The notes beneath the pieces are model-generated. The model searched no databases, had not been told where the DNA came from, and saw nothing but the letters and a program-made list of their open reading frames with translations. From Marivita sp. (GTDB taxonomy: Bacteria; Pseudomonadota; Alphaproteobacteria; Rhodobacterales; Rhodobacteraceae), in NCBI RefSeq assembly GCF_022763305.1, contig NZ_JALEGT010000120.1, forward strand, positions 1 to 64,000: a DNA stretch of 64,000 nt, read 5' to 3'. The position numbers and the translations under genes are program-made. Below, in pieces: positions 1 to 9,106 of the stretch (its first letter is position 1; each line of letters begins with the position of its first letter).

Positions 1-69
1 CGAACATTTGCGGGTCCTCTCGCCTGGACCATCGAGCCTAAACCACCGTTTGGTGCTGAACGGCCGAGG

Positions 70-96
70 GGCGCGGGCCCGTTCCGGGCCCGCGCC
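70..96. terminator. strong GC hairpin downstream of the ammonium transporter
   Basis: Two 12-base arms (70-81 and 85-96) pair perfectly around a TTC loop. The hairpin lies 40 bases past the stop codon of the minus-strand transporter gene. It lacks a T-tract on the minus strand, so it may stop transcription weakly or protect the 3' end. Positions 1-134 otherwise show no gene. Confidence 0.45.
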
Positions 97-134
97 AATT
101 GTGTGCATTGGACAATCAGGACGGCGTCGTGCGG

Positions 135-1310
135 TCAGGTCAGCAATTCATAGCCGCGTTGACCGTGCAGCACCTTGTCCAGCCCTGAATTCTCGTGGTC
201 TTCGGATACCCGGATGCCGACAACGCCCTTGCAGAAGAAGATCAGAACCAGCGTGACGCCAATGGTATACGCGCCGATGATCGCGATGCCGCCAAGTTGT
301 GCAGTCCAGTTGGCGATGCCCAGAGGGGCCACCATCATCGAGCCGTAGATGCCGCCCACGCCGTGTACGGCGAACACGTCCAGCGTGTCGTCCACACCCA
401 GCTTGCGCAGCAGATACACCGCTTCCTGACACATCATCCCGGCAATCGCACCGATCAGCAGCGCATAGCTCGGATCGACAAACCCCGCCGCCGGCGTGAT
501 CGACGCCAATCCGGACAGCGTGCCGGTGACCATGCCCACAAGGGTGAACTTGCCGAACTTCACATATTCCCAGGCCAGCCATGACAACGACGACGACGCA
601 CCCGCGATCAGGGTCACGGTCATCGCCATCGCAGCGGTCGAGTCCGCAGCAAGGCTTGAGCCTCCGTTGAAGCCAAGCCAGCCCACCCAGAGCATCGCCG
701 CACCCAACATCACCAGACCGGGGCTGTGCGGATTGGTGTTGGTGTTGAGCCGCGGGCCGATGACGATGGCCAGCACGAGCGCCGCGAGCCCCGCCGTCTG
801 GTGAACCACCAATCCGCCCGCATAGTCGCGGACACCAAGCTCGCCGAAGATGCCGCCATCGGACAGAAACCCGCCGCCCCAGACCCAATGCGCGACCGGT
901 GCATAGACCAGCAGCATCCACAGCCCCGAGAACAGCAGCACAAAGGCGAATTTCACCCGTTCGGCGCAGGCGCCGAGAATGATCACCGGCGTGATGATCG
1001 CAAAACTCATCTGGAACGCGAAGAACAGGATCTCGGGCAGGGTGCCCACCGTTGTCTCCAATGTGACGCCGTTCAGGAACAGCTTGTCGACCCCACCCCA
1101 ATACCCGGCGCCGTCGCCATAGGCGATGGAATAGCCGGCAACATACCACAGAACCACCATCAGGCAGGCCGTGGCAAAGCACTGCATGAACATGTTGACG
1201 ACGTTCCGCGCACGCACCATCCCACCGTAGAACAGCGTCAGTCCCGGAATGGTCATGAAGAAAACAAGTGTCGTCGCGATCAGAATCCAAACCGTATCAG
1301 CCGAATTCAT
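135..1310 (-). CDS. amtB: ammonium transporter, Amt/MEP/Rh family
   Basis: This 391-residue inner-membrane channel conducts ammonium/ammonia into the cell for nitrogen assimilation. The length and about eleven hydrophobic segments match AmtB. The family signature appears as DYAGGLVVHQTAG near residue 160-170, and the second conserved pore histidine as VFAVHGVGG near residue 320; together these give the twin-His pore. The start is well supported: GGGAGGAG lies just upstream of the ATG. The usual partner glnK is not beside it, so PII control would come from elsewhere. A perfect 6-3-6 palindrome 77-91 bases upstream may be an operator. The product name is confident; substrate breadth cannot be read from sequence. 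Confidence 0.95.
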   Translation of the reverse strand: MNSADTVWILIATTLVFFMTIPGLTLFYGGMVRARNVVNMFMQCFATACLMVVLWYVAGYSIAYGDGAGYWGGVDKLFLNGVTLETTVGTLPEILFFAFQMSFAIITPVIILGACAERVKFAFVLLFSGLWMLLVYAPVAHWVWGGGFLSDGGIFGELGVRDYAGGLVVHQTAGLAALVLAIVIGPRLNTNTNPHSPGLVMLGAAMLWVGWLGFNGGSSLAADSTAAMAMTVTLIAGASSSLSWLAWEYVKFGKFTLVGMVTGTLSGLASITPAAGFVDPSYALLIGAIAGMMCQEAVYLLRKLGVDDTLDVFAVHGVGGIYGSMMVAPLGIANWTAQLGGIAIIGAYTIGVTLVLIFFCKGVVGIRVSEDHENSGLDKVLHGQRGYELLT

Positions 1311-1386
1311 GTTACTCCTCCCAAATCATTAACGGACTACTATATGTTGGAGATTAAATCGGCTTTGACGCTATGAGTAGCAAAAA

Positions 1387-1401
1387 CTTACCCTAGGTAA
1401 G
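1387..1401. promoter_or_regulatory. perfect palindrome CTTACC-CTA-GGTAAG upstream of amtB
   Basis: Two six-base arms around CTA lie in the AT-rich leader between amtB and the next gene, 77-91 bases before the amtB start. The size and place suit a dimeric regulator's operator. I do not recognise it as an NtrC or sigma-54 site, so the regulator is unknown. Confidence 0.3.
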
Positions 1402-1486
1402 CTTTATCCACAGGTTTTCGAGATGACCCCAAGGTGCGCGGACGCGCCTTGGGGCACCCAGTCATCCGATCCGGTATCAAACGGCC

Positions 1487-2257
1487 TCAAACCTTGCGGT
1501 TCTCCAGCGCCATACCGATCCCGGCCTCCTTGAGAACGGCGTTCACCGCTTTGAAATCGACGCCCGAGGCGGGCAAGGCGGCCAGCATCATGGCAAGGTC
1601 GCGTTCGTCGAAATCCGGGCGGTCGATCTCGCCGATCTCCTGCATCCGTGTGGCGATCACCGCCGGATTGAGAATGAACCCGGTCTCAGGCTCGACTTCG
1701 GCAAGCGCAGCTCCCGAGGCCGTGGGCAGGCTGGATTGGGTCTGGTCGTTGATCACGCCGCTCGCATCCAGATAGGTCGCCCGGTTCTGCGGCGTGAGGA
1801 GCACCCGCGCCGGACGGTCGAGCTGTGGCTCGATGGTCAGCCCGCCGGGGAACGAGAACCGGAAATTCGGCGGCAGGCGAAGCCGCACATAGCCGCGCGC
1901 CTCGAAATTGGCGGGTGTCACCGGCGTCGGGAAGGGATCGCTGGGCAGCACTGCCACCTTTGCCGTCTCGTTCGGTTCTATGACGATGGACGGGCTCAGC
2001 GTGAAGGTCGACGAGGTCAGCCCGCCCAGCAGCGAGGCGGGCGTGTTGTTCGAATTCGCCGTGTCGATAAAGGCGGCGGTGTTGTTGAAGAGGCTCCGGT
2101 CCGGGTCGCTGACCGAGGACGTGACGAAGTTCAGCGTGAACCGCAACGGGACGTTTTCGAGATTGGTGATGTTGAGAAAATAGCCCTGCAACACCGTATC
2201 CGCAGCCCCGACGGGCGATTGCGGTTTGTAGATCAGCTCAAAGGATGAGACTTCCAT
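1487..2257 (-). CDS. hypothetical protein, beta-rich N-terminal domain
   Basis: I do not recognise this 256-residue protein. The ATG at 2257 is chosen because GGAGAAA precedes it; the frame stays open further upstream but without a ribosome site. No signal peptide or membrane segment is visible. Residues 1-130 read as alternating polar/hydrophobic strands (for example LQGYFLNITNLENVPLRF), like an immunoglobulin-type sandwich that handles an accessory or surface ligand. Residues about 185-256 are more helical. It is transcribed away from the peptidoglycan-binding gene at 2589, so the two could share a control region. Function unknown. Confidence 0.75.
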   Translation of the reverse strand: MEVSSFELIYKPQSPVGAADTVLQGYFLNITNLENVPLRFTLNFVTSSVSDPDRSLFNNTAAFIDTANSNNTPASLLGGLTSSTFTLSPSIVIEPNETAKVAVLPSDPFPTPVTPANFEARGYVRLRLPPNFRFSFPGGLTIEPQLDRPARVLLTPQNRATYLDASGVINDQTQSSLPTASGAALAEVEPETGFILNPAVIATRMQEIGEIDRPDFDERDLAMMLAALPASGVDFKAVNAVLKEAGIGMALENRKV

Positions 2258-2588
2258 GGTAATTTCTCCGAAAAATGCAAAATCAAAACACGCGCCGATG
2301 AAATGGACGGCGCCCGTAAAACGTATCACAGAAGACCGGCCGACGCTGGCGCTATCGCCGACTCCCGCGGTCAAGCGGCGAAGAACTGCTGGAGTGAAAA
2401 CGGTGTGAATTCATCACCATACTGGATGGCGCGTTCGAGATTGCCCGGTAAACACGTGCGGGCGGGTCCTCGCACGCGCCTGTGAAAAAAGGGTTTGTCA
2501 GGCAGGCAGTTTTGGGCAAACTCCCGCATAAGGATAAGTAACTACAGACGTTTACACTCAATGGAAATTTACAGACGAGGATTACCGT
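2258..2588. other. 331-base divergent intergenic region
   Basis: This spacer separates two divergently transcribed genes of unknown role and must carry both promoters. Its right end is AT-richer than the surroundings (about 2520-2580). I see no convincing paired -35/-10 boxes, RNA structure or repeat in it. Confidence 0.5.
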
Positions 2589-3602
2589 ATGCTCAGACGT
2601 GGCAGCCGTGGCGATGATGTGGTGTGGCTTCAGGGCCTTTTGAACGTTCTGCGTCGTGGCGGCGACATGAAGCTCAAGGTTGATGGCATATTCGGTGGAA
2701 ACTCAGACGCCAGGGTACGCCAGTTCCAAGGGCGACATGGCCTTGCCGTCGATGGGATCGTCGGGCCCAACACCTTCAACATGCTGTTGATCCTCGAGGA
2801 TCCCTATGGTTACGGCGTCGATGTAGGTGTTTATGAAGGCCCCGCGCTGCCTCCCGGAGGTGCAACTCCGGCCAATGCGCCCAATCCGCCGCTGGCTGCT
2901 CCGGCAAAACCCAAGGCTGCCCCCAAGACCAAGCCGAGCCCGACCAGCCTTGATCAATCCAAGGTCCGCGAGATGTTGAAGAGCAATCTCAGCCCGTCGG
3001 GCTGGAACTGGCTGTGCAATCAGGATCGCTTTGGCGATCTCGTGTTCGTCCTCAGCCGGATTGCGGATGTCGGCAAGATCGCCAATGCCTGCGGGATCAT
3101 CGACGGCGTCTTGATCGGAGCCAGGGGCGTGGCACTTGGCCCCCTGTCCGCCATGATCGGCGGTTTTCTGTTCCCGATCGGTGCGACGATGTCCTGGAAG
3201 AAAGCCGTCACCACGAACGAACGGCACTATGGATGGCTTGCCGTGTCCTATGCTGCAACGCATTGGGTGTTCTCGCCGACTCCCGGACAGCGGATGACGC
3301 GGTCGAAAGAGGCGCGCGAGCGGCATGAATGGTTGCGGGATGATCGTGACATGGCGCTGCTCGACACCGCATGGCGCACAGCGTGGGATGAACAGACGGC
3401 CCGGATGAACGCGCTCGATCTGAAAGGGCACAGCAAGGCCGCCTATCGCGAGACGGTCCGCATGTTCTACAACAACTCCGCGCAGGAGTTCTGCCGGGAC
3501 ATGAAGAAGAACATCTTCGACGAGCATCTAGACTCGTGGAAGGTCTCGGAAACCGCGCGGGACAACTGGAAAAGCTTCGACAAGGTTCTTTACCCGAAGT
3601 GA
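2589..3602 (+). CDS. peptidoglycan-binding domain protein with uncharacterised C-terminal region
   Basis: Residues 1-65 form a PG_binding_1 domain: LRRGSRGDDVVWLQGLLN, the FGGNSDARVRQFQ block and the closing GLAVDGIVGPNTF are all present. A proline/alanine/lysine linker follows (about 90-125). Next come a glycine-rich hydrophobic stretch around 160-205 (GVALGPLSAMIGGFLFPIGA) and a charged helical tail. The protein is 337 residues with no signal peptide before the binding domain, which is odd for something that should meet the cell wall. The domain may recognise another polymer, or export may be by a dedicated secretion machine. AGGA stands before the ATG. No catalytic motif is seen. Confidence 0.8.
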   Translation: MLRRGSRGDDVVWLQGLLNVLRRGGDMKLKVDGIFGGNSDARVRQFQGRHGLAVDGIVGPNTFNMLLILEDPYGYGVDVGVYEGPALPPGGATPANAPNPPLAAPAKPKAAPKTKPSPTSLDQSKVREMLKSNLSPSGWNWLCNQDRFGDLVFVLSRIADVGKIANACGIIDGVLIGARGVALGPLSAMIGGFLFPIGATMSWKKAVTTNERHYGWLAVSYAATHWVFSPTPGQRMTRSKEARERHEWLRDDRDMALLDTAWRTAWDEQTARMNALDLKGHSKAAYRETVRMFYNNSAQEFCRDMKKNIFDEHLDSWKVSETARDNWKSFDKVLYPK

Positions 3603-3630
3603 CCCTCAGGCTGCGGCCCTCGGAACAGGA

Positions 3631-4635
3631 TCAGACCGACAGGCGCGACGCATGCGCCCCGCGTTCGCGGTAAGGCGTGGTTTCGTAATGCGCCCGGTAG
3701 CATTTCGAGAAATGCGACGGCGACGCAAACCCGCAGGCCAGTGCCACGTTGATCACGCTCATGTCGGTCTGCATCAGCAGGTTGCGCGCCTTCTGCAAGC
3801 GCAGTTCCATGTAGTAGCGCTTGGGGCTGCGGCTCAGGTAGCGGCGGAACAGGCGTTCGAGCTGCCGTGTGGACATGCCCACCTGCTGCGCCAGCAAGGA
3901 CGGGCTGATCGGCTCCTCGATGTTCTGCTCCATCATCTGGATGACCTTGGACAGCTTCGGATGCCGCACGCCGATGCGGGTCGGCACGGACAGCCGCTGG
4001 GTGTCCTGATCGGTGCGGATCGAGTTGTAGATGAGCTGATCGGCAACCGCTCCGGCCAGTTCCTCGCCGTGATCGTCCGCGACGATCTTGAGCATCAGGT
4101 CAACCGATGCGGTCCCCCCGGCCGTGGTGATCCGGCTGCCATCGACAACGAAGATCGACTTGGTCAGTGTGACCTCGGGAAATTCCTCGGCAAAGCTGTC
4201 CTGGTTTTCCCAGTGGATCGTCGCGCGCTTGCCATCCAGCAACCCGGCCGAGGCGAGGGTATGGGCCGCCGTGCACAGCCCGCCGATGGCAAGGCCACGC
4301 CGGGCTTCGCGGCGCAGCCAGTTGATGACGCGCTTGGTTGTGGCCTTCTGCACATCGATGCCGCCACAGACGATCACGACGTCATCGCGGTTCATCTCGA
4401 CAAGGTCCGAATCCAGCCGGAACGACACACCGGCCGAACAGGTGATCTCGACGCCGCCTTCGCCGACGATGGTCCAGTCATAAAGCTTGCGATTGGCCAT
4501 CCGGTTCGCGATCCGCAAGGATTCCACCGCCGCGGCAAAGCACAGCATAGTGAATTCCGGCAGCAGTACAAACACAAACCGGCGCGGCTTGCTGGGAACG
4601 CGATCAAGTTCAACGGTCTGGCGTGTCGGTAGCAT
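3631..4635 (-). CDS. GlxA-family transcriptional regulator (DJ-1/PfpI-like plus AraC HTH)
   Basis: This 334-residue regulator has an N-terminal DJ-1/PfpI-like ligand domain (FVFVLLPEFTMLCFAAAVESLR near residue 20) and a C-terminal AraC double helix-turn-helix (about 225-325: LAQQVGMSTRQLERLFRRYL, then ALACGFASPSHFSKCYRAHY). This layout is typical of GbdR/CdhR/ArgR-type sensors of quaternary amines or amino acids. The ATG at 4635 is chosen over the longer open frame, which would run into the DAHP synthase gene and add no domain. It diverges from that gene. A link to the MttB-like methyltransferase at 38.2 kb is possible but only inferred. Confidence 0.88.
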   Translation of the reverse strand: MLPTRQTVELDRVPSKPRRFVFVLLPEFTMLCFAAAVESLRIANRMANRKLYDWTIVGEGGVEITCSAGVSFRLDSDLVEMNRDDVVIVCGGIDVQKATTKRVINWLRREARRGLAIGGLCTAAHTLASAGLLDGKRATIHWENQDSFAEEFPEVTLTKSIFVVDGSRITTAGGTASVDLMLKIVADDHGEELAGAVADQLIYNSIRTDQDTQRLSVPTRIGVRHPKLSKVIQMMEQNIEEPISPSLLAQQVGMSTRQLERLFRRYLSRSPKRYYMELRLQKARNLLMQTDMSVINVALACGFASPSHFSKCYRAHYETTPYRERGAHASRLSV

Positions 4636-4808
4636 TCTATTCTCGTGGCCTACGTCCGTGCTCTGCGGCACCTTGCAAGCCAGAAGGTCAGAAGTGACGA
4701 CCGGGGTCAAGGCATGGAGGGGCGATTCCTGACTGGTCAGACCGGGGTGGTTTCTGTATAGCGACCCCGCTAACGCTAACTTACTTGGACCATACCGGAG
4801 TAGAGACA

Positions 4809-6179
4809 ATGACCGAGTGGCAAAAATCAGGCTGGCGCACGAAACCGCGGGTGCAGATGCCTGACTATACGGATCAGGAAAAGCTGGAGGCAGTCGAGGC
4901 CCAGCTTTCGAAGTATCCGCCGCTGGTTTTTGCAGGCGAGGCCCGCAAGCTGAAGAAGGCTCTGGGCGCGGCATCGCGCGGCGAGGCGTTCCTGTTGCAG
5001 GGCGGCGATTGCGCCGAGGCGTTCGACCAGTTCAGTGCAAACGCGATCCGCGACACGTTCAAGGTGATGCTGCAGATGGCCATGGTCCTGACCTTTGGCG
5101 CAAAGGTGCCTGTGGTCAAGGTGGGTCGCATGGCCGGCCAGTTCGCCAAGCCGCGCTCTGCCCCGACCGAAGTGGTGGATGGCGTGGAGCTGCCCAGCTA
5201 CCGGGGTGACATCATCAACGAGTTGGCCTTCACGCCGGAGGCCCGGATTCCCGATCCGGCCAAGATGCTGCAGGCCTACACGCAGGCGGCGGCGACACTG
5301 AACCTGCTGCGTGCGTTCTCGACCGGTGGCTACGCGGATGTGCACCAGGTGCACCAGTGGACGCTGGGTTTCACCGAAGGCGAAAAGGCCGCCAAGTATC
5401 GCGACATGGCGAACCGCATCAGCGACACGCTGGACTTCATGAAGGCCGCCGGGGTCGACAGCGACCGGGCGCACACGCTGCAGACGGTGGATTTCTACAC
5501 CAGCCATGAGTCCCTGCTGCTCGAATATGAAGAGGCGCTGACCCGTCAGGACAGCACCTCGGGCAAGTGGCTCGCAGGTTCTGGGCACATGATCTGGATC
5601 GGCGACCGCACCCGTCAGCCGGACGGCGCGCATGTGGAATTCGCACGCGGCGTGCTGAACCCGGTGGGGCTCAAATGCGGCCCGACGACCACCGCCGAAG
5701 ACCTCAAGGTGCTGATGGCCAAGCTGAACCCCGAGAACGAAGCGGGCAAGCTGACGCTCATCGCGCGGTTCGGCGCGGGCAAGGTAGGCGAACACCTGCC
5801 GCGCCTGATCAAGACCGTGGCCGAAGAGGGGGCCAACGTGACTTGGGTCTGCGATCCGATGCACGGCAACACGATCAAGTCGTCCACCGGCTACAAGACC
5901 CGTCCGTTCGAATCCGTTCTGCGCGAGGTGCGGGACTTCTTCGCCGTGCACAATGCCGAAGGCACCGTTCCGGGTGGCGTGCATTTCGAGATGACCGGTC
6001 AAGATGTGACCGAATGCACCGGAGGTGTCCGGGCGGTGAGCGAGGAAAACCTGAGCGACCGCTACCACACAGCCTGCGATCCGCGTCTCAATGCCTCCCA
6101 GTCGCTGGAACTTGCGTTCCTTGTGGCGGAAGAGCTGACCGCGCGCCGCGAGGCACAGCTGGCAACCAAGGCCGGTTGA
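4809..6179 (+). CDS. aroG: 3-deoxy-7-phosphoheptulonate synthase, class II
   Basis: This enzyme condenses phosphoenolpyruvate with erythrose 4-phosphate, the first step of the shikimate pathway. At 456 residues it is the class II (plant/actinobacterial) type rather than the 350-residue E. coli type. Recognisable blocks are [11 protein letters not shown] near residue 70, [12 protein letters not shown] near 110, [10 protein letters not shown] near 240 and CDPMHGNT near 355. The start at 4809 is chosen over an in-frame ATG at 4785 because GGAG sits eight bases before it. A strong intrinsic terminator follows the stop, so the gene is probably transcribed alone. Confidence 0.95.
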   Translation: MTEWQKSGWRTKPRVQMPDYTDQEKLEAVEAQLSKYPPLVFAGEARKLKKALGAASRGEAFLLQGGDCAEAFDQFSANAIRDTFKVMLQMAMVLTFGAKVPVVKVGRMAGQFAKPRSAPTEVVDGVELPSYRGDIINELAFTPEARIPDPAKMLQAYTQAAATLNLLRAFSTGGYADVHQVHQWTLGFTEGEKAAKYRDMANRISDTLDFMKAAGVDSDRAHTLQTVDFYTSHESLLLEYEEALTRQDSTSGKWLAGSGHMIWIGDRTRQPDGAHVEFARGVLNPVGLKCGPTTTAEDLKVLMAKLNPENEAGKLTLIARFGAGKVGEHLPRLIKTVAEEGANVTWVCDPMHGNTIKSSTGYKTRPFESVLREVRDFFAVHNAEGTVPGGVHFEMTGQDVTECTGGVRAVSEENLSDRYHTACDPRLNASQSLELAFLVAEELTARREAQLATKAG

Positions 6180-6201
6180 TCAACCCAATTTGCAAGATGG
6201 A

Positions 6202-6232
6202 AAGGGCGGCTCTGCGGGGCCGCCCTTTTTTC
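6202..6232 (+). terminator. intrinsic terminator of the DAHP synthase gene
   Basis: The arms AAGGGCGGC (6202-6210) and GCCGCCCTT (6219-6227) enclose an eight-base loop and run into a T-tract. It also abuts the 3' end of the convergent PAS gene, whose stop codon lies at 6231. Confidence 0.88.
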
Positions 6233-6794
6233 ATGGATTGTTGACAACCAGCGTCAGGCGCGCGCGCGGGATCGGGGCAGAGTGGGTCGGGACCTCCGAA
6301 ATGCGGTAAGGACCGGCACCTGACCTTTCAGCCATCACTGGCGCAACCGCACCAAGAAGTTGCGTGACACGTCCCGCCGTGTCCCGCAGCGGATAGAGCA
6401 CCAGCCGGGCCTCCGCCCGACCGAGGTGATCGCAAGGCTCAGCGCCAAGTCGGACCTCCACGGGACGACGTGTCCGCACCAAGAGCAGCAGCGCCTCCTG
6501 CAACCGAAGCTGGTCATCCCTGTCGACCAAACAGCCAAGCGGCAGACCGGCACAGGGACGGCCGGCCATCTCGTTCACGGCGGTTCCCGCAACGCGCAGG
6601 CGCGCATGGCTCCGGCCATGCATCTCGGCCAGAAAGGCTTGGTCCAACGCATCCTGGATCCGGCCGGGGTCAATCGAAGACCAGAGCGGCAGATCACCCT
6701 GCGCCGCCAATCCGGCCCAATAGCCATCAAGAATGTCCAGAGCCCGCATCGCATGGCGCTGCAGCACATGGCGCGTGATCGACGTGATGATCAT
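6231..6794 (-). CDS. PAS-domain protein (PAS_5-like)
   Basis: This 187-residue protein is a single PAS sensor domain without an output domain. The pattern matches the PAS_5 family common in Alphaproteobacteria: ALDILDGYW near the N-terminus, then LRVAGTAVNEMAGRPCAGLPLG, and a final strand RVTQLLGAVAPV. It probably binds a small ligand or partner in the cytoplasm. Start choice is uncertain: ATG 6794 is used, but an in-frame GTG at 6836 would add 14 residues; neither has a good ribosome site. A perfect CtrA box lies 70-84 bases upstream of the chosen start. Confidence 0.78.
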   Translation of the reverse strand: MIITSITRHVLQRHAMRALDILDGYWAGLAAQGDLPLWSSIDPGRIQDALDQAFLAEMHGRSHARLRVAGTAVNEMAGRPCAGLPLGCLVDRDDQLRLQEALLLLVRTRRPVEVRLGAEPCDHLGRAEARLVLYPLRDTAGRVTQLLGAVAPVMAERSGAGPYRISEVPTHSAPIPRARLTLVVNNP

Positions 6795-6863
6795 CGTCTG
6801 CTGTCCCAACCCGTTACGCAAAGCCGGCCGTACCACAATTCTGCCGCAATTCCGTCGCGGATC

Positions 6864-6878
6864 TTAACAAATGGTTAA
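6864..6878. promoter_or_regulatory. CtrA-binding site TTAA-N7-TTAA
   Basis: TTAA CAAATGG TTAA is a full, mismatch-free CtrA box. It sits between the divergent PAS gene (70-84 bases from its start) and yicC (84-98 bases from its start). CckA, the kinase at the top of the CtrA relay, is encoded at 48.0-50.4 kb in this window. Confidence 0.6.
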
Positions 6879-6961
6879 TGCATGCGCGGCCGCCAGCGGC
6901 TTGCATCGGACCGGCGCACAGCGTAACCCACCTCCTGACACGGGGGAGCGAGGACGACATC

Positions 6962-7852
6962 ATGCGTCAATCCATGACGGGCTTTGCCTCGGGGCAGGGG
7001 GACGCGCTGGGTCTGTCCTGGTCCTGGGATCTGCGCAGCGTGAATGCACGCGGGCTCGACATCCGGGTGCGGGTGCCCGACTGGGTGGATGGCCTGGAAC
7101 AGGCGCTGCGCACCCAGATCACCAAACGGATCGCACGGGGCAGCGTGACCGTGTCGCTGCGGCTGCATTCGAACGGCACCGACGCCGTTCAGGAATTGAA
7201 CGAAGCCCAACTGGACCGCGTGCTGACCTCGATGCTGCGCATCGAGGCTGAAGCCATGGCGCGCGGCCTGTCACTCACCGCCTCGTCTGCGGCGGATCTG
7301 ATTACCGTTCGGGGAGTGATGGACACGGCACACCAGCAGACCGATCCGGCAGAGATCCGTGCAGCGCTTGTCGCGGATTTCGATCCGCTTCTCGACAGCT
7401 TCATCGCCTCGCGCGAAGCCGAAGGCGCGGCGCTGGTCGACGTCCTCGGCGGACAACTGGACCGGATCAGCGCCCTGGTGGCCGACGCCGACACCGTGGC
7501 AGACGCGCGAAAGGACGAACAGGCCGAGCGCATGCGCGCTGCCATGGCGCGGGTCATGGACAACCAGGACAGCGTCGACGAACAGCGCGTCGCGCAGGAA
7601 CTGGCGCTGATCGCGGTCAAGGCCGATGTCACCGAAGAGATCGACCGTCTGCGCACCCATGTCGAGGCGGCGCGCGCGCTGCTGCGCGAAAAAGGCGCGG
7701 TCGGGCGCAAGCTCGACTTCCTGATGCAGGAATTCAACCGCGAGGCCAATACTCTCTGCTCCAAGGCGCAATCGGCGCCGCTGACCGCGGTCGGGCTGGA
7801 ACTCAAGACCGTGATCGAACAGATGCGCGAGCAGGTTCAGAATGTGGAGTGA
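6962..7852 (+). CDS. yicC: YicC-family endoribonuclease
   Basis: This 296-residue protein belongs to the YicC/YloC family; E. coli YicC is reported as an endoribonuclease acting on small RNAs. Family hallmarks are the N-terminal MRQSMTGFASG, a central EEIDRLRTHVEAAR block and the C-terminal GRKLDFLMQEFNREANTLCS. The ATG at 6962 matches the family N-terminus exactly; an in-frame upstream ATG at 6878 would add 28 unrelated residues. The stop is followed after three bases by gmk, the usual neighbour, so the two are co-transcribed. The CtrA box upstream suggests cell-cycle or stationary-phase control. Confidence 0.92.
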   Translation: MRQSMTGFASGQGDALGLSWSWDLRSVNARGLDIRVRVPDWVDGLEQALRTQITKRIARGSVTVSLRLHSNGTDAVQELNEAQLDRVLTSMLRIEAEAMARGLSLTASSAADLITVRGVMDTAHQQTDPAEIRAALVADFDPLLDSFIASREAEGAALVDVLGGQLDRISALVADADTVADARKDEQAERMRAAMARVMDNQDSVDEQRVAQELALIAVKADVTEEIDRLRTHVEAARALLREKGAVGRKLDFLMQEFNREANTLCSKAQSAPLTAVGLELKTVIEQMREQVQNVE

Positions 7853-7855
7853 GAC

Positions 7856-8497
7856 ATGAGCACCCGGCGCGGATTGCTGATCATCCTGTCCTCGCCCTCG
7901 GGAGCGGGCAAATCGACGCTGTCGCGGCGGCTTCTGGAATGGGACCGGAGCCTGAGCTTTTCGGTCTCGGCCACCACCCGCGCGCCGCGCCCCGGCGAGG
8001 TCGATGGCGAGCATTACCACTTCCTGTCGGAGGACGCGTTCAAGCGCGATGTCAGCGCGGGAGAGATGCTCGAACACGCGCACGTCTTTGGCAATTTCTA
8101 CGGCAGCCCGCGCCAGCCGGTGCAAACCGCCATCGACGCGGGCAATGACGTGCTCTTCGACATCGACTGGCAGGGCGCGCAGCAGATCGTCAATTCGGCG
8201 CTGGGTCCACACACGCTGTCGATCTTCATTCTGCCGCCGTCTATTGCCGAATTGCGGCGCCGCTTGGAAAGCCGGGGGCAGGACAGTGCCGAGACCATCG
8301 GCAAGCGGATGCTCAAGAGCTGGGACGAGATCAGCCACTGGGGCAGCTATGATTACGTGCTGGTCAACGACGATCTCGACGCCACCTTCGACAAGCTCAA
8401 GACCATCGTCGACGCCACGCGCCTGCGCCGCCTTCAGCAGCCGGGACTCGTGGATCATGTTCGCAAATTGCAGCAGGAATTCGAGGATTTGACATGA
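7856..8497 (+). CDS. gmk: guanylate kinase
   Basis: This cytoplasmic enzyme phosphorylates GMP to GDP with ATP. The 213-residue length is normal. The P-loop [10 protein letters not shown] lies at residues about 11-20, followed by the GMP-binding block [21 protein letters not shown]. It starts three bases after yicC, and GGAG from the end of yicC serves as ribosome site. The stop overlaps the ATG of the next gene (ATGA at 8494), so translation is probably coupled through three genes. Confidence 0.96.
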   Translation: MSTRRGLLIILSSPSGAGKSTLSRRLLEWDRSLSFSVSATTRAPRPGEVDGEHYHFLSEDAFKRDVSAGEMLEHAHVFGNFYGSPRQPVQTAIDAGNDVLFDIDWQGAQQIVNSALGPHTLSIFILPPSIAELRRRLESRGQDSAETIGKRMLKSWDEISHWGSYDYVLVNDDLDATFDKLKTIVDATRLRRLQQPGLVDHVRKLQQEFEDLT

Positions 8498-9015
8498 CGC
8501 TTTACGCCCTTGACGGCATCGCACCCGAGATTGCCGAGGACACGTGGATTGCTTCCGACGCCAACCTGATCGGGAGGATCGTGGTGGAAGAGGCGGCCAG
8601 CATCTGGTTCTGTTCGACCCTGCGCGGAGACAATGAACAGATCACCGTGGGCACAGGCTCCAACATTCAGGAAAACTGCGTGCTGCACACCGATATGGGC
8701 TATCCGCTGACCATCGGGCAGGGCTGCACCATCGGGCACAAGGTCATGCTGCACGGCTGCACCATCGGCGACAACTCCCTGATCGGCATGGGGGCCACGG
8801 TGCTGAACGGCGCGAAGATCGGCAACAACTGCCTGATCGGGGCAGGGGCGTTGATCACCGAAGGCAAGGAGATCCCCGACGGCTCTCTGGTGATGGGCGT
8901 GCCGGGCAAGGTCGTGCGCGCACTGGACGAGACGGCCATCGACGGGTTGCGCAAGAGCGCTCTGGCCTACCAGGCCAACATGCGCCGGTTCCGCAGCGGA
9001 CTCACTGCGCTCTAG
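8494..9015 (+). CDS. gamma-class carbonic anhydrase-like hexapeptide-repeat protein
   Basis: This 173-residue protein folds as a left-handed beta helix, shown by repeated hexapeptides such as [27 protein letters not shown]. Three histidines at the positions used for metal binding (in LHTDMG, GHKVML and LHGC) support the PaaY/YrdA/gamma-carbonic-anhydrase group. The usual role is reversible CO2 hydration or a related metal-dependent reaction as a trimer. The start codon overlaps the gmk stop. Activity is uncertain because several members of this group are inactive as anhydrases. Confidence 0.88.
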   Translation: MTLYALDGIAPEIAEDTWIASDANLIGRIVVEEAASIWFCSTLRGDNEQITVGTGSNIQENCVLHTDMGYPLTIGQGCTIGHKVMLHGCTIGDNSLIGMGATVLNGAKIGNNCLIGAGALITEGKEIPDGSLVMGVPGKVVRALDETAIDGLRKSALAYQANMRRFRSGLTAL

Positions 9016-9106
9016 GCGCATAAATATCTCGGAAATCTGAAACTTTGCCTTGAAGCGGCGCGTAGCTGCAACAGACTTCTGCACGGTGAGATAAGGAATG
9101 CGCGCG

